A DNA stretch of 64,000 bases from the NCBI GenBank assembly GCA_018268855.1, contig JAFDVR010000008.1:186001-250000 (forward strand). Direction: 5' to 3'. The notes under the pieces are model-generated. The model did not search any database. It saw only the letters and a program-made list of their open reading frames with translations, and was not told where the DNA came from. Made by a program: the position numbers and the translations under genes. This DNA is from Acidobacteriota bacterium (GTDB taxonomy: Bacteria > Acidobacteriota > Terriglobia > Terriglobales > Acidobacteriaceae). This document shows positions 62,452-64,000 of this stretch, piece by piece. Numbering within the stretch: the first letter of the stretch is position 1; each line of letters starts with the position of its first letter.

Positions 62452-64000
62452 GTCGTTTTGCGTTGCGACGGCACGGCGGCAAGCAGCGTGAGGTATCCAT
62501 CTACAAGCAGACCTTCATAACCATGCGGCTTTCCATCCCAGGTCATCCAGTCGTAGGTCATGCCATTGGGCCCGCGGCCCTGAAAACGCCCGTCTTCAAA
62601 ACTCTGGATCAGGGGGTAGAGGATCGCATCTGCTTCTTTGTTGCGGCCTAACGTGCGCATCGCCTGAATGGTGTAGTAGGCGTAGCAAGCTGTGGCGCCG
62701 CCATTCTCATAAATTTGGAAGCCGTCGGAGCCATCTGCATTCTTCGATCCGCCAAAGCGGTTGCGGCTGTCTACATAATCTTCTTTGCGGACCGGGATGA
62801 GGTTGCCAGGCAGGCCGAAGGCGAAATTCGTGTAGCCCACTTCTTTCATCTTGGCCATCAGTTTGTCCCAGATGGCATTGCCCTGCTGCTGCGTGACGAG
62901 ACCATAGGTGACGGCCATGCCGTTGACGAACAGAAAGTAGTAGTCGTGCAGTTTGCCGTCCGCGCTCTTCCATCCGGCGAGCACGCCAGTGGCGGGGTTG
63001 TAGAACGTCTTGTAGTAAATGGCTTTGATCTGCTGTGCGCGTTTGCGATAATCCTCTACTTGATGTGGAGTACCGGCCTTTTCCGCAAGCATTTGCATCG
63101 CTTCAAACGCCTTATAAGCGAGCGCGTTGGAGTACGCATCCTTGTGCGCGAAGCCGATGGTGTCCCACCAGTTGGCGGGACGCGCAGTCATCTTCTCCGG
63201 CCATGAGCCGGAGTTGCCGCTGAGTGGATATTCGAGCAGGCCATCGCCGTCTGTGTCGTAGGAGATCATTTTGTCTGCCCATGTTTTCAGGACGGACCAG
63301 TTGCGCTTCACCCATGCAGTGTCGTTGCTGGCGCGTACATAGTCCGCACAGGCCATCAGTAACGATGGATAGGTGTCGAGAAAGTCCCATTTGATGACAG
63401 GACTGTCGTTGTAGCCCACCATCCCGTAGGCCTTCATGCCGCCGATGTAGCGGTCGAGTGTCTGGCGCAGGATATCGACTGCGCTAAGCCCCGGTGCAAG
63501 CAGTGGCAGTTCCACGGCCATCGCTGAATACTCAAAAACCGTAAAGGCGCAGGTATCGCTCGCAACGTTGTTGGCCAGCGCGCGGCGGCGTGGATTGAGT
63601 TGCAGCATGGAGAGAAAGTCGCGGCGATACCCATCGAAACGCGGATCATTCGCGATGCTTTTGTTTTCCATTGCTGGATAGATCGCTGTGACTTCGAGGT
63701 TGTACTCCACCGACTTGTGCTCTGCGGTAGCTGCCGGAAACGTGACGCGGATAAAGCTCTCCTCCGGCGTGTGCTTTGCGTCGTAATCCAGCGCGAGACC
63801 ATGTTGCGGTGACGTAATGCGCAAGGTGCCATGCGCGGGAAAGTGCAGCAGCGCGGGCAGCTTTATTTGACCTGTTTCGTTGAAGAGACCAAGCAGCGTG
63901 GCGTGGCTGTCGATCGTAAATTCCAGCGTGAGCGGCCTCGGCACCGACTCCTTTGTGAAGCTTGAGTACAAGCTGAAACTATGCTCCTGCTTCCCACTGC
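62448..64000 (-). CDS. Six-hairpin glycosidase (GH63/trehalase-like), 5' part outside window
   Basis: At least 517 residues; the frame remains open to base 64000, so the start lies beyond the window. Helix-pair repeats of an (alpha/alpha)6 barrel: YNDSPVIKWDFLDTYPSLLMACADY, YDTDGDGLLEYPLSGNSGSW, NWWDTIGFAHKDAYSNALAYKAFEAM, ENGGATACYAYYTIQAMRTLGR and GMTYDWMTWDGKPHGYEGLLVDGY. The acidic and tryptophan-rich loops are typical of glucosidase/trehalase-like hydrolases, and the class could include GH63 or MGH1. Location and substrate unknown. The stop codon overlaps that of the TauE-like gene. Confidence 0.8.
   Translation of the reverse strand, partial: SGKQEHSFSLYSSFTKESVPRPLTLEFTIDSHATLLGLFNETGQIKLPALLHFPAHGTLRITSPQHGLALDYDAKHTPEESFIRVTFPAATAEHKSVEYNLEVTAIYPAMENKSIANDPRFDGYRRDFLSMLQLNPRRRALANNVASDTCAFTVFEYSAMAVELPLLAPGLSAVDILRQTLDRYIGGMKAYGMVGYNDSPVIKWDFLDTYPSLLMACADYVRASNDTAWVKRNWSVLKTWADKMISYDTDGDGLLEYPLSGNSGSWPEKMTARPANWWDTIGFAHKDAYSNALAYKAFEAMQMLAEKAGTPHQVEDYRKRAQQIKAIYYKTFYNPATGVLAGWKSADGKLHDYYFLFVNGMAVTYGLVTQQQGNAIWDKLMAKMKEVGYTNFAFGLPGNLIPVRKEDYVDSRNRFGGSKNADGSDGFQIYENGGATACYAYYTIQAMRTLGRNKEADAILYPLIQSFEDGRFQGRGPNGMTYDWMTWDGKPHGYEGLLVDGYLTLLAAVPSQRKTT

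Overview
The window looks like part of a chromosome from an Acidobacteriota bacterium, probably class Terriglobia. This is an inference. It rests on the moderately high GC content and on the gene set: an Oar-like TonB-dependent receptor with a carboxypeptidase-regulatory N-terminus, a Tat-exported phosphocholine-type phospholipase C, OmpL/BBP2-like porin, a DUF971 protein, several secreted glycosidases and sulfatases, and many short intergenic repeats. No ribosomal RNA gene or close marker comparison was available. I see no prophage, insertion sequence or CRISPR array.

Layout. 1-2.3 kb: the 3' part of gyrB, then a repeat-rich spacer. 2.7-7.2 kb: a Tat-exported sulfatase; a VapB antitoxin whose VapC partner carries an in-frame stop; a short-chain dehydrogenase; and, divergent from it, an overlapping trio (peptide-type ABC ATPase, SemiSWEET-like protein, DUF971 protein). 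7.4-15.2 kb: an anchored hypothetical protein, a tolC-MFS export operon, a DsbA-like thioredoxin, a secreted zinc phospholipase-like protein, an LprI-like protein and a radical SAM enzyme. 15.3-22.3 kb: a PAS histidine kinase, a secreted Cys/His protein, typA, two small hypotheticals and a LOG-family protein. 22.5-32 kb: secreted GH13 glucosidase, AsmA-like protein, ABC-F ATPase, CPBP protease and ppc. 32.3-40.2 kb: a glycan-utilisation segment (six-hairpin glycosidase, arylsulfatase, LacI regulator, GH3 beta-glucosidase). 40.2-43.9 kb: MEDS/PAS kinase and gnd. 43.9-50.6 kb: a nitrogen cluster (glnB, amt, an OmpR-type two-component pair, then divergent porin and glnA). 50.7-58 kb: phospholipase C, outer-membrane protein, tRNA-Arg(CCG) and the large TonB-dependent receptor. 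58.2-64 kb: second ABC-F ATPase, RhlE-like helicase, TauE-like permease and the 3' part of a six-hairpin glycosidase.

How the genes fit together. Central metabolism (ppc, gnd, glnA/amt/glnB) is mixed with secreted degradative enzymes for sulfated or plant-type glycans. A perfect 18-bp LacI-type operator sits inside a consensus-like promoter in front of the beta-glucosidase, directly downstream of the lacI-type gene. The kinase and response-regulator pair overlaps by 4 bp and lies head-to-tail with amt-glnB, which suggests (inference) a local nitrogen or ion-sensing regulon.

I found no clearly new multi-gene system. The observations most worth follow-up are: a repeat family found four times, always 16-27 nt behind a stop codon and in the same orientation relative to that gene; a structured leader in front of gnd; the disabled vapC beside an apparently leaderless vapB; and the two-component/ammonium cluster.
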